Counted from the stretch's first letter, positions 25,625 through 37,588 are shown. The stretch: 64,000 nt of DNA from Lelliottia sp. JS-SCA-14 (GCF_035593345.1 NZ_CP141606.1:248001-312000); one strand, 5' to 3'. Numbers and translations are program-made. Notes: a model not told the origin generated them from the sequence alone.

Positions 25625-26758
25625 TCAGCGTAACTGCGAGGCGCGTCCCAGCCAGCTGTCCCAGTCTTTCCACACCGGTTGTAATCCCTGCGTGCTGAGC
25701 GCCTGGGCCACCTCTTCAGGTCGACGGCCATCGTGCGGAGCAAACTGCTCCAGCTCGGGATGATTGTCCGCATACCCGCCAGGCTGAGTTTTGGAAAAGG
25801 CGCTGACGTTGTTGATGGCTAACGGAATCACCCGATCGCGAAACTCCGGGGACTCCCGGGTCGACAATGACAGCTCCACTTCCGGCGCCAGCAGGCGAAA
25901 TGCGCAGATGACCTGTACCAGCTGGCGTTCGTCCATGATCGACGCCGGTTCGATACCGCCCGCGCAGGGCCTAAGTCGCGGGAAAGAGATCGAGTAGCGG
26001 CTCTGCCAGTAGTGTTGCTGGAGCCACAGCAGATGCTCCGCCACCATAAAACAGTCCACACGCCAGCTGTCGGACAGCCCGATCAGCGCGCCGAGACCGA
26101 TTTTATCGATCCCCGCACGCCCCAGCCGGTCTGGGGTTTCAAGGCGGAAAAAGAAATCCTGCTTTTTCCCCTTCAGGTGATGCTGGGCGTACATGGCTTC
26201 GTGATAAGTCTCCTGATAGACCATCACGCCGTCCAGCCCGAGGGTTTTCAGCTCTGCATATTCGTTTTCGGATAACGGCTGCACTTCCATCTGCAACGAT
26301 GAAAACCGACGACGAATGGCGGGAAGATGCTCACGGAAATAATCCATCCCCACTTTTCCCTGGTGCTCACCGGTGACCAGCAGGAGGTGCTCAAAACCCA
26401 TCTCGCGGATGGCGGCGCATTCGCGGGCGATCTCTTCCGCGTCGAGGGTTTTGCGCTTGATGCGATTGCTCATGGAAAAACCGCAGTAGGTGCAATCATT
26501 GGCGCACAGGTTGGAGAGATAGAGCGGCACGTAAAAACTCACCGTGTTGCCAAAACGCTGGCGCGTGAGCCGCTGTGCGCGCTGCGCCATCGGCTCCAGA
26601 CAGGCGCTGGCGGCAGGGGAGAGCAGGGCCATCATGTCCTCGCGGGTCAGATGCCGCGCGTTCAGGGCGCGCTCGACGTCAGCCGCCGTTTTGCTGTTGA
26701 TCCGCAGACGAATATCGTCCCAGTTTAGCTCCCGCCAGCGGTCAGCGAAGGTGCTCAT
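25625..26758 (-). CDS. thiH: Tyrosine lyase ThiH (thiazole synthesis)
   Basis: ThiH is a radical SAM enzyme that splits tyrosine to dehydroglycine and p-cresol, supplying the C-N unit of the thiamine thiazole in enteric bacteria. It has 377 residues starting [16 protein letters not shown]. The iron-sulfur motif [10 protein letters not shown] (CxxxCxxC) is intact. It is the last gene of the operon. Its ATG overlaps the end of thiG by 4 nt, and the two proteins form a complex. Confidence 0.98.
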   Translation of the reverse strand: MSTFADRWRELNWDDIRLRINSKTAADVERALNARHLTREDMMALLSPAASACLEPMAQRAQRLTRQRFGNTVSFYVPLYLSNLCANDCTYCGFSMSNRIKRKTLDAEEIARECAAIREMGFEHLLLVTGEHQGKVGMDYFREHLPAIRRRFSSLQMEVQPLSENEYAELKTLGLDGVMVYQETYHEAMYAQHHLKGKKQDFFFRLETPDRLGRAGIDKIGLGALIGLSDSWRVDCFMVAEHLLWLQQHYWQSRYSISFPRLRPCAGGIEPASIMDERQLVQVICAFRLLAPEVELSLSTRESPEFRDRVIPLAINNVSAFSKTQPGGYADNHPELEQFAPHDGRRPEEVAQALSTQGLQPVWKDWDSWLGRASQLR

Positions 26759-27525
26759 GAGTACGCCTCCAGAAAGCCGGTAAGCGGGCTGGTGGCCTGC
26801 GCCTGAAAATGGCGCGATCCTGGCCCGGAGTGACGCGCCAGCACGCCCGCCTCGACGGCCAGACGAAACGCGCGCGCCATCATTACCGGATCGTCAGCCA
26901 CCGCAATGGCCGTGTTGACGAGTACGGCGTCGGCCCCCATCTCCAGCGCCTGTGCCGCGTGGCTTGGCACGCCGATGCCCGCATCGACGATCACGGGAAC
27001 GGTGGCCTGCTCGATGATGATCTCCAGCATCGCGCGGGTCTCCAGCCCCTGATTGGAGCCAATCGGTGCGCCGAGGGGCATGACCGCCGCGCAGCCGACG
27101 TCCTCAAGGCGCTTGCAGAGCACGGGGTCCGCGCCGCAGTAGGGCAGAACGGTGAAGCCCTGTTTAACCAGAATTTCGGCGGCTTTCAGGGTTTCGATAG
27201 GGTCGGGCAGCAGCCAGCGCGCGTCCGGGTGAATTTCCAGTTTCAGCCAGCGGGTGCCCAGCGCTTCGCGTGCCAGCTGGGCGGCAAACACCGCCTCTTC
27301 TGCCGTTTTCGCCCCGGAGGTGTTGGGCAGCAGCGTCACGCCTGCCGCCAGCAGCGGTGCCAGAATCGCATCGCTGTGGTTGCGCAGGTCCACGCGCTTC
27401 ATCGCCAGCGTCACCAGTTGGCTGCCGCTTTCGCGAATGGCATCCACCATCAGCTGTGGCGACGCGAATTTTCCGGTGCCGGTGAAGAGATGTGAATCAA
27501 AGGTTTTATCGGCAATACGTAACAT
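26755..27525 (-). CDS. thiG: Thiazole synthase ThiG
   Basis: ThiG joins deoxyxylulose phosphate, dehydroglycine and sulfur from ThiS-thiocarboxylate into thiazole phosphate. From the ATG at 27525 ([16 protein letters not shown]) it has 256 residues, the E. coli length. The frame extends 15 codons upstream into thiS and that extension is rejected. The TIM-barrel motifs [20 protein letters not shown] and [20 protein letters not shown] are intact. It starts one base after the thiS stop. Confidence 0.98.
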   Translation of the reverse strand: MLRIADKTFDSHLFTGTGKFASPQLMVDAIRESGSQLVTLAMKRVDLRNHSDAILAPLLAAGVTLLPNTSGAKTAEEAVFAAQLAREALGTRWLKLEIHPDARWLLPDPIETLKAAEILVKQGFTVLPYCGADPVLCKRLEDVGCAAVMPLGAPIGSNQGLETRAMLEIIIEQATVPVIVDAGIGVPSHAAQALEMGADAVLVNTAIAVADDPVMMARAFRLAVEAGVLARHSGPGSRHFQAQATSPLTGFLEAYS

Positions 27526-27526
27526 G

Positions 27527-27727
27527 TCAGCCTCCCGCGATGACCTGAAAAAGCAGGATCTGATCGCCATCGCGCACCTGCTGACGTTCCCACCGCTCGC
27601 GCGGCAGGATCTGTTGGTTAAGGGCCAGCGCCACGCCGGGTTTCAACTGGCGTAGCTGGTCGAGAAGCGTGGCGATGGTCAGCCCCTCCGCGCACTGCAT
27701 CGGTTCATCGTTAAACAGAATCCGCAT
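27527..27727 (-). CDS. thiS: Sulfur carrier protein ThiS
   Basis: ThiS is a 66-residue ubiquitin-like protein whose C-terminal Gly-Gly is adenylated by ThiF and converted to a thiocarboxylate that donates sulfur to ThiG. The end LLFQVIAGG is visible. The start is taken as [15 protein letters not shown] at 27727, giving the E. coli length. A longer frame upstream lies inside thiF. Its start overlaps the end of thiF by 17 nt. Confidence 0.96.
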   Translation of the reverse strand: MRILFNDEPMQCAEGLTIATLLDQLRQLKPGVALALNQQILPRERWERQQVRDGDQILLFQVIAGG

Positions 27728-28466
27728 GATGTCCTCCGCAGACGCTGCACCCGCCGGCACGCTGGAGCGCCAGATGTCGCCAGTTACCCGAGCGGCCATC
27801 GAACATGCGCAGCGTATTGCGCGGCGTCTCCATTCCGCTGAGCAGCTTGATGGCTTCCAGCGCCTGCAGAGTTCCCATCACCCCGACCACCGGCCCAAGG
27901 ATGCCGGCCGTGCGGCAGTTGCGCTGCGGCTCTGCGTCATCTGGCCACAGGCAGCGGTAGCAGCCATGCGTCCACGGCGGCGTCAGGACCATCATTTGCC
28001 CGCCGAACCCAACGGCGCTGGCGGTGATGAGCGGGGTATTGAGCGCCACACAGGCGGCGTTGATCGCCTGGCGTGTCGCCATATTGTCGGTGCAATCCAG
28101 CACCACGTCCGCGCGGGCAACTTCCTGGTGCAGGGTTTCCCCGTCCAGTCGCTGTTGCACGGTGATAAGCGCAATTTCAGGGTTGAGGGCGTTCAGCCGT
28201 TGGCTGGTGACCTGCGCTTTTGACGCGTTCACATCCTCGGTGGTGAACAGGATCTGCCGCTGCAGATTGCTGATGTGGATGTCGTCATCGTCGGCTAACA
28301 CCAGCGTCCCGATGCCCGCTCCGGCCAGATACAGCGCAGCAGGCGCGCCGAGCCCGCCCAGTCCGACAATCAATACCCGGCTGTCGAGCAGCTTTTGTTG
28401 ACCGTCGACGGCGATATCCTCCAGCAGGATCTGGCGGCTGTAGCGCATGAAGTCGCTGTCATTCAT
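27711..28466 (-). CDS. thiF: ThiS adenylyltransferase ThiF
   Basis: ThiF activates ThiS by C-terminal adenylation and resembles MoeB and E1 enzymes. From the ATG at 28466 ([20 protein letters not shown]) it has 251 residues. The nucleotide-binding loop [17 protein letters not shown] is near residue 35. Zinc cysteines occur in CYRCLWP and CSVCGG. The conserved Cys of [16 protein letters not shown] sequence (here [12 protein letters not shown]) is present. A long upstream extension in frame is the opposite reading of thiE and is rejected. It overlaps thiE by 8 nt. Confidence 0.97.
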   Translation of the reverse strand: MNDSDFMRYSRQILLEDIAVDGQQKLLDSRVLIVGLGGLGAPAALYLAGAGIGTLVLADDDDIHISNLQRQILFTTEDVNASKAQVTSQRLNALNPEIALITVQQRLDGETLHQEVARADVVLDCTDNMATRQAINAACVALNTPLITASAVGFGGQMMVLTPPWTHGCYRCLWPDDAEPQRNCRTAGILGPVVGVMGTLQALEAIKLLSGMETPRNTLRMFDGRSGNWRHLALQRAGGCSVCGGHHADSV

Positions 28467-29093
28467 CGCCCGCTCCCGCCAGTTGCAAGAGCTGTGCAGT
28501 CGCTGCCTGCCAGTCCACCGCCTGAGTAATGGCGCTGACCACCGCGATACTGCCGACGCCGGTCTCCAGCACCGCCGGGGCGCGATCAAGGCTGATGCCG
28601 CCGATGGCCACGGTCGGATAATCGGCCAGACGTTCGATGTGACGTGCCAGCTGCGCCAGCCCCTGCGGGGCCGAGGGCATCTGTTTGGTTTGCGTCGGGA
28701 AGACGTGGCCGAGGGCGATATAGGACGGTCGTGCGGCGAGCGCCACATCGATCTCCATATCGTCGTGAGTCGACACGCCGAGGCGCAGGCCGGCATTCCG
28801 GATGGCGTTCAGATCGGCGGTTTCCAGATCCTCCTGCCCGAGATGCACGCCGTACGCCTGATGCTTAATCGCCAGCTGCCAGTAGTCGTTGATGAACACC
28901 CGGGCGTCATACCGACGCCCCAGTGTGATGGCGGCAGACACATCACTTTCGACCTCGCCATCACGCTGGTCTTTGATGCGCAGTTGAATTGTTTTCACGC
29001 CAGCCTCAAGCAGGCGCTCAATCCACTCCACGCTGTCGACGACGGGATAAAGCCCTAAGCGCCGGGGCACGGTTGGAAAATTGGGCTGAACCA

Positions 29094-29094
<1 letters not shown>
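28459..29094 (-). CDS. thiE: Thiamine phosphate synthase ThiE
   Basis: ThiE couples the pyrimidine pyrophosphate with thiazole phosphate to give thiamine monophosphate. It has 211 residues, equal to E. coli, starting [20 protein letters not shown]. Substrate-binding motifs [17 protein letters not shown] and [12 protein letters not shown] are intact. Its ATG overlaps the last base of thiC, indicating tight translational coupling. Confidence 0.98.
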
Positions 29095-30992
<1,898 letters not shown>

Positions 30993-31084
30993 TCATTCCA
31001 AAAAAGTAAGGAGTGGCTTGTCAGACGACGGATGAACTAAGAGAAGTGATCACCCAGGGAAGGGCGATACAACAGCTTTTTGAC

Positions 31085-31180
31085 TCTTGTTCCCTTCGCA
31101 GGTATTAGCCTGATCAGGTTCCGCGGATCCCGAATTAACGGTCTCAGCCCGTACATTTCTGTACTGGGCACTCCGACAAG
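31085..31180 (-). promoter_or_regulatory. TPP riboswitch (THI box) of the thi operon
   Basis: On the reverse strand the conserved elements appear in order: TCGGAGTGCC, GGGCTGAGACCG, CCGCGGAACCTGATCAGG and TAATACCTGCGAAGGGAAC. These are the pyrimidine-sensing and pyrophosphate-sensing arms of the TPP aptamer. It lies about 95 nt before the thiC start. In E. coli the thiC switch acts on translation and on Rho-dependent termination. Confidence 0.97.
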
Positions 31181-31238
31181 AAAACACGCCTGCAGTGCAG
31201 ACGCGATATTTGTAAATTACTCGTTAACGCTTAAGAAC

Positions 31239-31736
31239 TCAAGCCGGTCGCGCGATGTTGTCTTCGTTGCTGGCCTTCAGATCGCTGTCCAGCACCAGGG
31301 CGATGAGCTTGTCTTCCAGCGTGAAACGGACTTCCATCGCCTCGCCGAGATCGGAAAGCGCCTGCTGGAACTCCAGATAATTGTCCTGGTCGATGGCGTT
31401 TTCGAGCGTTGAGTCGTAATAGTCCATGATTTGCTGGGTATTGGCCTCCAGCAGCGGATAGAGTTTGGTCGCCGCTAAATACGGCGTCGTCCCTTCCATT
31501 TCGCGAATAATACGTTCATATAGATTAAAATGACCGTCGGAAAGGTAGTCGACCAGGCTTTGACAAAAATCATCCAGCGCTTTTTCATTCAACCGCATAT
31601 ACGATTCTTTGCCAGGCTTAATGCCAACCAGATTGTAGTAGGCAACAAGCAAATTTTTGCGCACGTGCAGCCAGCGATCGACCAGGTGATGACTTCCTCC
31701 AACGCGCTCTGTCAGGCTTTGTAGCTGGTTTAGCAT
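31239..31736 (-). CDS. rsd: Regulator of sigma D, Rsd
   Basis: Rsd is an anti-sigma factor that binds sigma-70 in stationary phase and favours use of alternative sigma factors; it also stimulates SpoT hydrolase. From the ATG at 31736 (MLNQLQSLTERVGGSHHLVD) it has 165 residues. An upstream frame of 27 codons lacks family similarity. The core WLHVRKNLLVAYYNLVGIKP is conserved. The C-terminal tail (SDLKASNEDNIARPA) differs from E. coli and is a few residues longer. It is divergent from nudC. Confidence 0.95.
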   Translation of the reverse strand: MLNQLQSLTERVGGSHHLVDRWLHVRKNLLVAYYNLVGIKPGKESYMRLNEKALDDFCQSLVDYLSDGHFNLYERIIREMEGTTPYLAATKLYPLLEANTQQIMDYYDSTLENAIDQDNYLEFQQALSDLGEAMEVRFTLEDKLIALVLDSDLKASNEDNIARPA

Positions 31737-31833
31737 GTTTGACTCCACAAGGTTAAGATGAAAAAGCTGGCCACCCAAAAATGTAAGAATATTGTTATCA
31801 ACATGCCTGTGAAGCAAAGGTAGTGCAATAGAT

Positions 31834-32607
31834 ATGGATCGTATAATTGAAAAATTAGATCGCGGCTGGTGGATCGTCAGCCACGAACAAAAATTATGGT
31901 TGCCCGGCGGAGAATTGCCTTACGGCGAGGCCGGAAATTTCGATCTTGCGGGGCAACAGGCGCTGAAGATCGGCGAATGGCAGGGCGATCCCGTGTGGTT
32001 GATCCAGCAGCATCGCCATCACGAGATGGGATCGGTTCGTCAGGTGCTGGATCTCGATGTCGGTCTGTTCCAGCTGGCCGGGCGCGGCGTACAGCTGGCC
32101 GAGTTTTTCCGATCGCACAAATATTGCGGCTACTGCGGGCACACCATGCACCGGAGTAAAACCGAGTGGGCTATGCTCTGCAACCACTGTCGCGAGCGCT
32201 ACTATCCGCAAATCGCCCCGTGCATTATCGTCGCCATTCGTCGTGATGACTCCATTCTGCTGGCGCAACATACTCGCCATCGCAACGGCGTGCATACGGT
32301 GCTGGCCGGGTTTGTCGAAGTGGGCGAGACGCTTGAGCAGGCCGTGGCCCGCGAAGTGATGGAAGAGAGCAGCATCAAGGTGAAAAACCTGCGTTACGTT
32401 ACCTCCCAGCCGTGGCCGTTCCCCATGTCTCTCATGACCGCTTTTATGGCGGATTATGACAGCGGCGAGATTGTGATCGACCAAAAAGAGCTGCTGGAAG
32501 CCAACTGGTATCGCTACGACGATTTACCGCTCCTCCCGCCGCCGGGAACCGTGGCGCGCCGACTGATAGAAGATACGGTGGCAATGTGTCGGGCCGACTA
32601 TGAATGA
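31834..32607 (+). CDS. nudC: NAD-capped RNA hydrolase NudC
   Basis: NudC hydrolyses NADH and removes NAD caps from RNA 5' ends. It has 257 residues, equal to E. coli. The zinc site uses Cys98, Cys101, Cys116 and Cys119 (KYCGYCG...MLCNHC). The Nudix box runs from Gly159 to Ile181 with catalytic REVMEE intact. The box glycine of the usual EExGU ending is Ser here (Ser180, codon AGC at 32371). The motif [11 protein letters not shown] that follows the box in this group is present. Activity is still likely, since the metal-binding glutamates are kept. Confidence 0.96.
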   Translation: MDRIIEKLDRGWWIVSHEQKLWLPGGELPYGEAGNFDLAGQQALKIGEWQGDPVWLIQQHRHHEMGSVRQVLDLDVGLFQLAGRGVQLAEFFRSHKYCGYCGHTMHRSKTEWAMLCNHCRERYYPQIAPCIIVAIRRDDSILLAQHTRHRNGVHTVLAGFVEVGETLEQAVAREVMEESSIKVKNLRYVTSQPWPFPMSLMTAFMADYDSGEIVIDQKELLEANWYRYDDLPLLPPPGTVARRLIEDTVAMCRADYE

Positions 32608-32651
32608 ATCACATGTTACACTGGCGGCATGACGCTTAAGGAACTGCAAAA

Positions 32652-33716
32652 ATGACCGAACTGAAGAACGATCGTTATCTGCGTGCGCTGCTGCGCCAAC
32701 CCGTTGATATCACCCCGGTGTGGATGATGCGCCAGGCGGGCCGCTATTTGCCGGAATACAAAGCCACGCGCGCCGAAGCGGGCGATTTCATGTCCCTGTG
32801 CAAAAACGCCGAGCTGGCCTGCGAAGTCACGCTGCAGCCGCTGCGCCGTTTCCCGCTCGATGCGGCGATCCTTTTTTCAGACATCCTGACCATCCCGGAC
32901 GCGATGGGGCTGGGTCTCTACTTCGAAACCGGCGAAGGCCCGCGCTTTACCTCGCCGATTAAGAGCAAAGCTGACGTCGATAAGCTGCCGATCCCCGATC
33001 CTGAACAGGAGCTGGGCTACGTGATGAATGCGGTGCGCACCATCCGCCGCGAACTGAAGGGCGACGTACCGCTGATTGGCTTCTCCGGCAGCCCGTGGAC
33101 GCTGGCGACCTACATGGTGGAAGGCGGCAGCAGCAAAGCCTTCACGGTGATCAAAAAGATGATGTATGCGGAGCCGCTGGCGCTGCATGCCCTGCTCGAC
33201 AAACTGGCGAAGAGCGTCACCCTGTACCTGAACGCTCAGATCAAAGCGGGCGCGCAGTCGGTGATGATTTTCGATACCTGGGGCGGCGTGCTGACCGGGC
33301 GCGATTATCAGCAGTTCTCCCTGTACTACATGCATAAAATTGTCGATGGCCTGCTGCGTGAAAACGAAGGCCGTCGCGTGCCGGTGACGCTGTTTACCAA
33401 AGGCGGCGGGCAGTGGCTCGAAGCGCTGGCCGCGACCGGCTGCGATGCGCTGGGTCTCGACTGGACCACCGACATTGGCGACGCGCGTCGTCGCGTGGGT
33501 GACAAAGTGGCGCTGCAGGGCAATATGGACCCGTCCATGCTCTACGCACAGCCTGCGCGTATCGAAGAAGAAGTGGCGACGATCCTGGCCGGTTTCGGCA
33601 AGGGCGAAGGCCATGTCTTTAACCTCGGTCACGGCATCCACCAGGACGTTCCGCCAGAACATGCGGGCGCGTTTGTGGAGGCAGTACACCGGCTTTCTGC
33701 GCCGTATCACCAGTAG
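32652..33716 (+). CDS. hemE: Uroporphyrinogen decarboxylase HemE
   Basis: HemE removes four acetate carboxyls from uroporphyrinogen III to give coproporphyrinogen III in haem synthesis. It has 354 residues, the E. coli length. The signature [15 protein letters not shown] near residue 22 holds the substrate-binding arginines, and [12 protein letters not shown] has the key Asp. It is preceded by AAGGAA and lies 44 nt after nudC. nfi follows 8 nt downstream. Confidence 0.98.
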   Translation: MTELKNDRYLRALLRQPVDITPVWMMRQAGRYLPEYKATRAEAGDFMSLCKNAELACEVTLQPLRRFPLDAAILFSDILTIPDAMGLGLYFETGEGPRFTSPIKSKADVDKLPIPDPEQELGYVMNAVRTIRRELKGDVPLIGFSGSPWTLATYMVEGGSSKAFTVIKKMMYAEPLALHALLDKLAKSVTLYLNAQIKAGAQSVMIFDTWGGVLTGRDYQQFSLYYMHKIVDGLLRENEGRRVPVTLFTKGGGQWLEALAATGCDALGLDWTTDIGDARRRVGDKVALQGNMDPSMLYAQPARIEEEVATILAGFGKGEGHVFNLGHGIHQDVPPEHAGAFVEAVHRLSAPYHQ

Positions 33717-33724
33717 GAGTGAGT

Positions 33725-34396
33725 ATGGATCTCGCGTCGTTACGCGCTCAGCAAATCGAACTGGCCTCGTCGGTTTCCCGCGTGGATCGTTTTGACAAAA
33801 ATCCTCCGGCGTTGATCGCCGGAGCCGATGTCGGGTTTGAGCAGGGCGGGGAAGTGACGCGAGCCGCGATGGTGCTCTTAACCTGGCCCGGGCTGGAGCT
33901 GGTGGAGTACAAAGTGGCGCGTATCGCCACCACCATGCCTTACATTCCCGGTTTTCTCTCCTTTCGTGAATATCCCGCGCTGCTGGCAGCGTGGGAGCAA
34001 CTCTCGCAAAAACCCGATCTGCTGTTCGTCGACGGTCATGGGATTTCCCATCCGCGCCGCCTCGGCGTCGCCAGCCATTTTGGCCTGCTGGTGGATGTGC
34101 CGACGATTGGCGTGGCGAAGAAACGCCTATGTGGCAAATTTGAGCCGCTCTCCGCCGAGCCCGGCGCCCTGGCACCGCTGATGGATAAAGGCGAACAGCT
34201 GGCGTGGGTCTGGCGCAGCAAAGCACGGTGTAATCCGCTGTTTATCGCGACGGGGCATCGCGTGAGCACCGACAGCGCGCTGGCATGGGTGCAGCGCTGT
34301 ATGAAAGGCTACCGTTTACCGGAGCCGACGCGCTGGGCTGATGCAGTCGCATCGGCGCGTCCGGCATTTGTTCGTTGGCAGGAAATTCAGCGTTGA
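33725..34396 (+). CDS. nfi: Endonuclease V
   Basis: Endonuclease V cuts DNA near deaminated bases such as hypoxanthine. It has 223 residues from ATG 33725 ([17 protein letters not shown]). A GTG six bases upstream overlaps the ribosome binding site AGGAG, so the ATG is preferred. Active-site motifs [20 protein letters not shown] and [13 protein letters not shown] are intact. It sits between hemE and yjaG as in E. coli. Confidence 0.96.
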   Translation: MDLASLRAQQIELASSVSRVDRFDKNPPALIAGADVGFEQGGEVTRAAMVLLTWPGLELVEYKVARIATTMPYIPGFLSFREYPALLAAWEQLSQKPDLLFVDGHGISHPRRLGVASHFGLLVDVPTIGVAKKRLCGKFEPLSAEPGALAPLMDKGEQLAWVWRSKARCNPLFIATGHRVSTDSALAWVQRCMKGYRLPEPTRWADAVASARPAFVRWQEIQR

Positions 34397-34437
34397 TTCA
34401 GGTAAACTGCGGCTAATTTCCGATTCGAGACATCATC

Positions 34438-35028
34438 ATGTTACAAAACCCGATTCATCTGCGCCTTGAGAAGCTGGAAAGCTGGCAGCACGTCACCTTT
34501 ATGGCCTGTCTGTGCGAGCGCATGTATCCCAACTATGCCACCTTCTGCAAGCAGACTGGATTTGGTGAAGGCCAGATTTATCGCCGTATTCTCGACCTGA
34601 TTTGGGAAACGCTGACGGTCAAAGACGCCAAGGTGAATTTCGATTCTCAGCTCGAAAAGCTGGAAGAGGCGATCCCTTCTGCGGACGACTACGATCTGTA
34701 CGGTGTCTACCCGGCCATTGACGCCTGCGTGGCGCTGAGCGAACTGCTTCACTCCCGTCTGAGCGGTGAAACCCTGGAGCATGCCATCGAAGTCAGCAAG
34801 GCTTCGATTACTACCGTGGCGATGCTGGAAATGACCCAGGAAGGTCGCGAAATGACCGACGAAGAGCTGCGTGCTAACCCTGCCGTTGAGCAGGAGTGGG
34901 ATATTCAGTGGGAAATATTCCGACTTTTAGCCGACTGCGAAGAACGCGATATTGAGCTGATAAAAGGGCTGCGCGCGGACTTACGCGAGGCGGGTGAGAG
35001 TAATATTGGTATAATTTTTAACCAATGA
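34438..35028 (+). CDS. yjaG: DUF416 family protein YjaG
   Basis: A conserved enterobacterial protein of 196 residues, matching E. coli YjaG over its full length. It is acidic and soluble, with no signal peptide or membrane segment. The sequence is rich in Glu and Leu and appears helical (LEKLESWQHVTFMACLCERM). No biochemical function is established. Its place between nfi and hupA is conserved. Confidence 0.93.
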   Translation: MLQNPIHLRLEKLESWQHVTFMACLCERMYPNYATFCKQTGFGEGQIYRRILDLIWETLTVKDAKVNFDSQLEKLEEAIPSADDYDLYGVYPAIDACVALSELLHSRLSGETLEHAIEVSKASITTVAMLEMTQEGREMTDEELRANPAVEQEWDIQWEIFRLLADCEERDIELIKGLRADLREAGESNIGIIFNQ

Positions 35029-35214
35029 GACAATAAAACGTGATTTAACGCCTGTTTTGTCGCACCTCGACTCTTCCCTTCTGCCCCCCGTCTGGTCTAC
35101 ATTTGGGGGGCGAAAAAAAGTGGCTATCGGTGCGTGTATGCAGGAGAGTGCTTTTTTGGCATTTTCGTCGCACTCGATGCTTAGCAAGCGATAAACACAT
35201 TGAAAGGATAACTT

Positions 35215-35487
35215 ATGAACAAGACTCAACTGATTGATGTAATTGCGGACAAGGCTGATCTGTCTAAAGTGCAGGCTAAAGCTGCTCTGGAATCCACCCT
35301 GGCTGCTATTACTGAGTCTCTGAAAGAAGGCGATGCTGTACAACTGGTTGGTTTCGGTACCTTCAAAGTGAACCACCGCGCTGAGCGTACTGGCCGCAAC
35401 CCGCAGACCGGTAAAGAAATCAAAATCGCCGCTGCAAACGTACCGGCATTTGTTTCTGGTAAAGCACTGAAAGACGCTGTTAAGTAA
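35215..35487 (+). CDS. hupA: DNA-binding protein HU-alpha
   Basis: HU-alpha is a nucleoid protein that bends and compacts DNA, as a homodimer or with HU-beta. The 90 residues match E. coli HupA almost fully. The beta-arm sequence [20 protein letters not shown] and the end KALKDAVK identify the alpha form. The ribosome binding site AAGGAT is well placed. Upstream, GCCCCCC (35083-35089) and GGGGGGC (35105-35111) form an inverted repeat of unknown role in the promoter region. Confidence 0.97.
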   Translation: MNKTQLIDVIADKADLSKVQAKAALESTLAAITESLKEGDAVQLVGFGTFKVNHRAERTGRNPQTGKEIKIAAANVPAFVSGKALKDAVK

Positions 35488-35493
35488 GACGGC

Positions 35494-36192
35494 GTGGCAG
35501 TGAACAGTTTTGACAAGGGGGCGGTTTCGCCCCTTTTGTTTTTCTGGCGCCGTCCGCTTGCGCTGGCAGGCCTGCTGTTGCTCTCTGCCTGTAGCCATGA
35601 CTCCTCTCTGCCGCCCTTTACCGCCAGCGGATACGCTGACGACCAGGGCGCGGTGCGGGTCTGGCGTAAAGATTCCGGTGACGATGTTCACCTGCTCTCC
35701 GCATTCAGCCCGTGGCACAACGGCAACACCTCTACCGCCGAGTACCGCTGGCAAGGCGACACCCTGTCGCTGATTGAACTCAATATCTACAGTAAAACCC
35801 CCGAACACGTCCGCGTGCGGTTTGATGACCACGGCGAGCTGAGCTTTATGCAGCGCGAAATCAGCGGCCAAAAACAGCAGCTCTCCAGCGATCAAATCGC
35901 TCTGTACCGGTATCGCGCCACTCAGGTGCGCCAGACCAGCGATGCGCTGCGTCAGGGACGCGTGGTGCTGCGCCAGGGACGCTGGCATTCCGATGGCACC
36001 GTGACCACCTGCGAAGGGCAAACCGTGAAGCCGGATCTTGAAGCCTGGGCGACAGAACATATCGAACGCCGTCAGCGTCACTCATCGATGGAAGTGAGTA
36101 TTGCCTGGCTTGAAGCGCCGGAAGGATCGCAGCTGCTGCTGGTGGCGAACGAAGATTTCTGCACGTGGCAGCCGACGGAAAAGAATTTCTGA
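35494..36192 (+). CDS. yjaH: DUF1481 lipoprotein YjaH
   Basis: A predicted lipoprotein matching E. coli YjaH. The lipobox LLLSAC is near residue 33, so the mature protein would be lipid-anchored at that Cys and face the periplasm. The start is uncertain: GTG 35494 gives 232 residues, and GTG 35500 gives MNSFDKGAVSP, closer to E. coli. Neither has a strong ribosome binding site. The C-terminal half is conserved (ALRQGRVVLRQGRWH, WLEAPEGSQLLLVAN). No function is known. In E. coli zraPSR follows; here a REP unit and purD do. Confidence 0.88.
   Translation: MAVNSFDKGAVSPLLFFWRRPLALAGLLLLSACSHDSSLPPFTASGYADDQGAVRVWRKDSGDDVHLLSAFSPWHNGNTSTAEYRWQGDTLSLIELNIYSKTPEHVRVRFDDHGELSFMQREISGQKQQLSSDQIALYRYRATQVRQTSDALRQGRVVLRQGRWHSDGTVTTCEGQTVKPDLEAWATEHIERRQRHSSMEVSIAWLEAPEGSQLLLVANEDFCTWQPTEKNF
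35515..35540 (+). terminator. hupA terminator inside the start of yjaH
   Basis: AAGGGGGCG-GTTT-CGCCCCTT followed by TTGTTTTT is a strong intrinsic terminator 28 nt after the hupA stop. It lies within the first codons of yjaH (encoding KGAVSPLLFF), so a message for yjaH must either read through it or start close by. Confidence 0.8.
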
Positions 36193-36204
36193 TTCTGTGG
36201 GGAG

Positions 36205-36237
36205 GTGCCGGATGGCGCTGACGCTTATCCGGCCTAC
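36205..36237. repeat. Single REP unit between yjaH and purD
   Basis: GTGCCGGATGGCGCTGACGC continuing to TTATCCGGCCTAC is a REP of the GATGGCG type. It is followed by an inverted repeat CCCCTCT/AGAGGGG (36244-36267) that may act as a weak purHD terminator on the reverse strand. Confidence 0.75.
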
Positions 36238-36281
36238 GAATGATCCCCTCTCCCTGTCGAAGAGGGGAATAAACGGTCTTC

Positions 36282-37574
36282 TTACTCGCCTTGCTCGCGG
36301 GCAATCGCACGATAGCCGATATCACTGCGGCTAAAGCTGCCGTCCCAGTGAATATCCTTCATCAGTGCGTAAGCGCGTTTCTGCGCTTCGGCAACGGTGT
36401 GACCCAGTGCGGTGGCGCACAGGACGCGGCCCCCGTTAGTTAATACGCGATCGTCGTCAGCCAGTTTCGTTCCCGCATGGAACACCTTCCCGCCGTCGAC
36501 TTCTTCCAGCGGTAAACCGTGGATCTCATCGCCATTGTTATAGTTGCCCGGATAACCACCGGCGGCGATCACCACGCCCAGAGACGCGCGCTCATCCCAC
36601 TCGGAGGTTTTTTCGTCCAGCTTGCCTTCGCAGGCGGCCAGGCACAGCTCGACCAGGTCGGATTTCATGCGCAGCATGATCGGCTGAGTTTCCGGGTCGC
36701 CGAAGCGGCAGTTGAACTCGATGACCTTCGGGTTGCCCTGCTTGTCGATCATCAGCCCCGCATACAGGAAGCCGGTGTAGGTGTTGCCTTCTGCCGCCAT
36801 GCCTTTCACGGTAGGCCAGATGATGCGATCCATCGTGCGCTGGTGGACTTCGTCAGTCACCACTGGCGCAGGGGAGTAAGCTCCCATGCCGCCGGTGTTT
36901 GGACCGGTATCGCCGTTGCCTACACGCTTATGATCCTGGCTGGTGGCCATCGGCAGAACATGTTCGCCATCGACCATCACGATAAAGCTCGCCTCTTCGC
37001 CGTCGAGGAACTCTTCGATGACGATGCGATGGCCCGCGTCGCCAAAGGCGTTACCTGCCAGCATATCCTGGACGGCGGCTTCGGCCTCTTCGAGAGTCAT
37101 CGCCACGATCACGCCTTTACCGGCGGCCAGACCGTCGGCCTTGATCACAATCGGCGCGCCTTTCTCACGCAGATACGCAAGAGCAGGTTCTACTTCGGTG
37201 AAGTTCTGGTATTCGCCGGTCGGGATTTTGTGGCGCGCGAGGAAATCTTTGGTGAAGGCTTTGGAGCCTTCGAGCTGCGCCGCGCCTTCCGTTGGGCCGA
37301 AGATTTTCAGACCGGCGGCGCGGAACGCATCCACCACGCCAATGACCAGCGGCGCTTCCGGGCCGACGATAGTCAGATCGATGTTCTCGTTCTGGGCAAA
37401 GCTCAGCAGCGCCGGGATATCGGTCACGCCGATCGCGACGTTCTGCAGAGCGGGCTCCAGTGCGGTACCGGCGTTGCCCGGCGCTACGAAGACGGTCTGA
37501 ACCAGCGGCGATTGTGCCGCTTTCCATGCCAGGGCGTGCTCGCGGCCGCCGTTACCAATCACTAATACTTTCAT
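36282..37574 (-). CDS. purD: Phosphoribosylamine-glycine ligase PurD
   Basis: PurD joins glycine to phosphoribosylamine using ATP, the second step of purine synthesis. It has 430 residues, starts MKVLVIGNGGREHALAWKAA, and shows the ATP-grasp core (IVIKADGLAAGKGVIVA) and RFGDPETQ. It is the second gene of purHD, 14 nt after purH, under the PurR site upstream of purH. The length is within one residue of E. coli. Confidence 0.98.
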   Translation of the reverse strand: MKVLVIGNGGREHALAWKAAQSPLVQTVFVAPGNAGTALEPALQNVAIGVTDIPALLSFAQNENIDLTIVGPEAPLVIGVVDAFRAAGLKIFGPTEGAAQLEGSKAFTKDFLARHKIPTGEYQNFTEVEPALAYLREKGAPIVIKADGLAAGKGVIVAMTLEEAEAAVQDMLAGNAFGDAGHRIVIEEFLDGEEASFIVMVDGEHVLPMATSQDHKRVGNGDTGPNTGGMGAYSPAPVVTDEVHQRTMDRIIWPTVKGMAAEGNTYTGFLYAGLMIDKQGNPKVIEFNCRFGDPETQPIMLRMKSDLVELCLAACEGKLDEKTSEWDERASLGVVIAAGGYPGNYNNGDEIHGLPLEEVDGGKVFHAGTKLADDDRVLTNGGRVLCATALGHTVAEAQKRAYALMKDIHWDGSFSRSDIGYRAIAREQGE

Positions 37575-37588
37575 TCTTTGCTCCGGGA

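Noticed and set aside
27728..27799. Longer ThiS with 24 extra N-terminal residues
   Set aside because: The extension is inside thiF in another frame. The 66-residue form matches the family.
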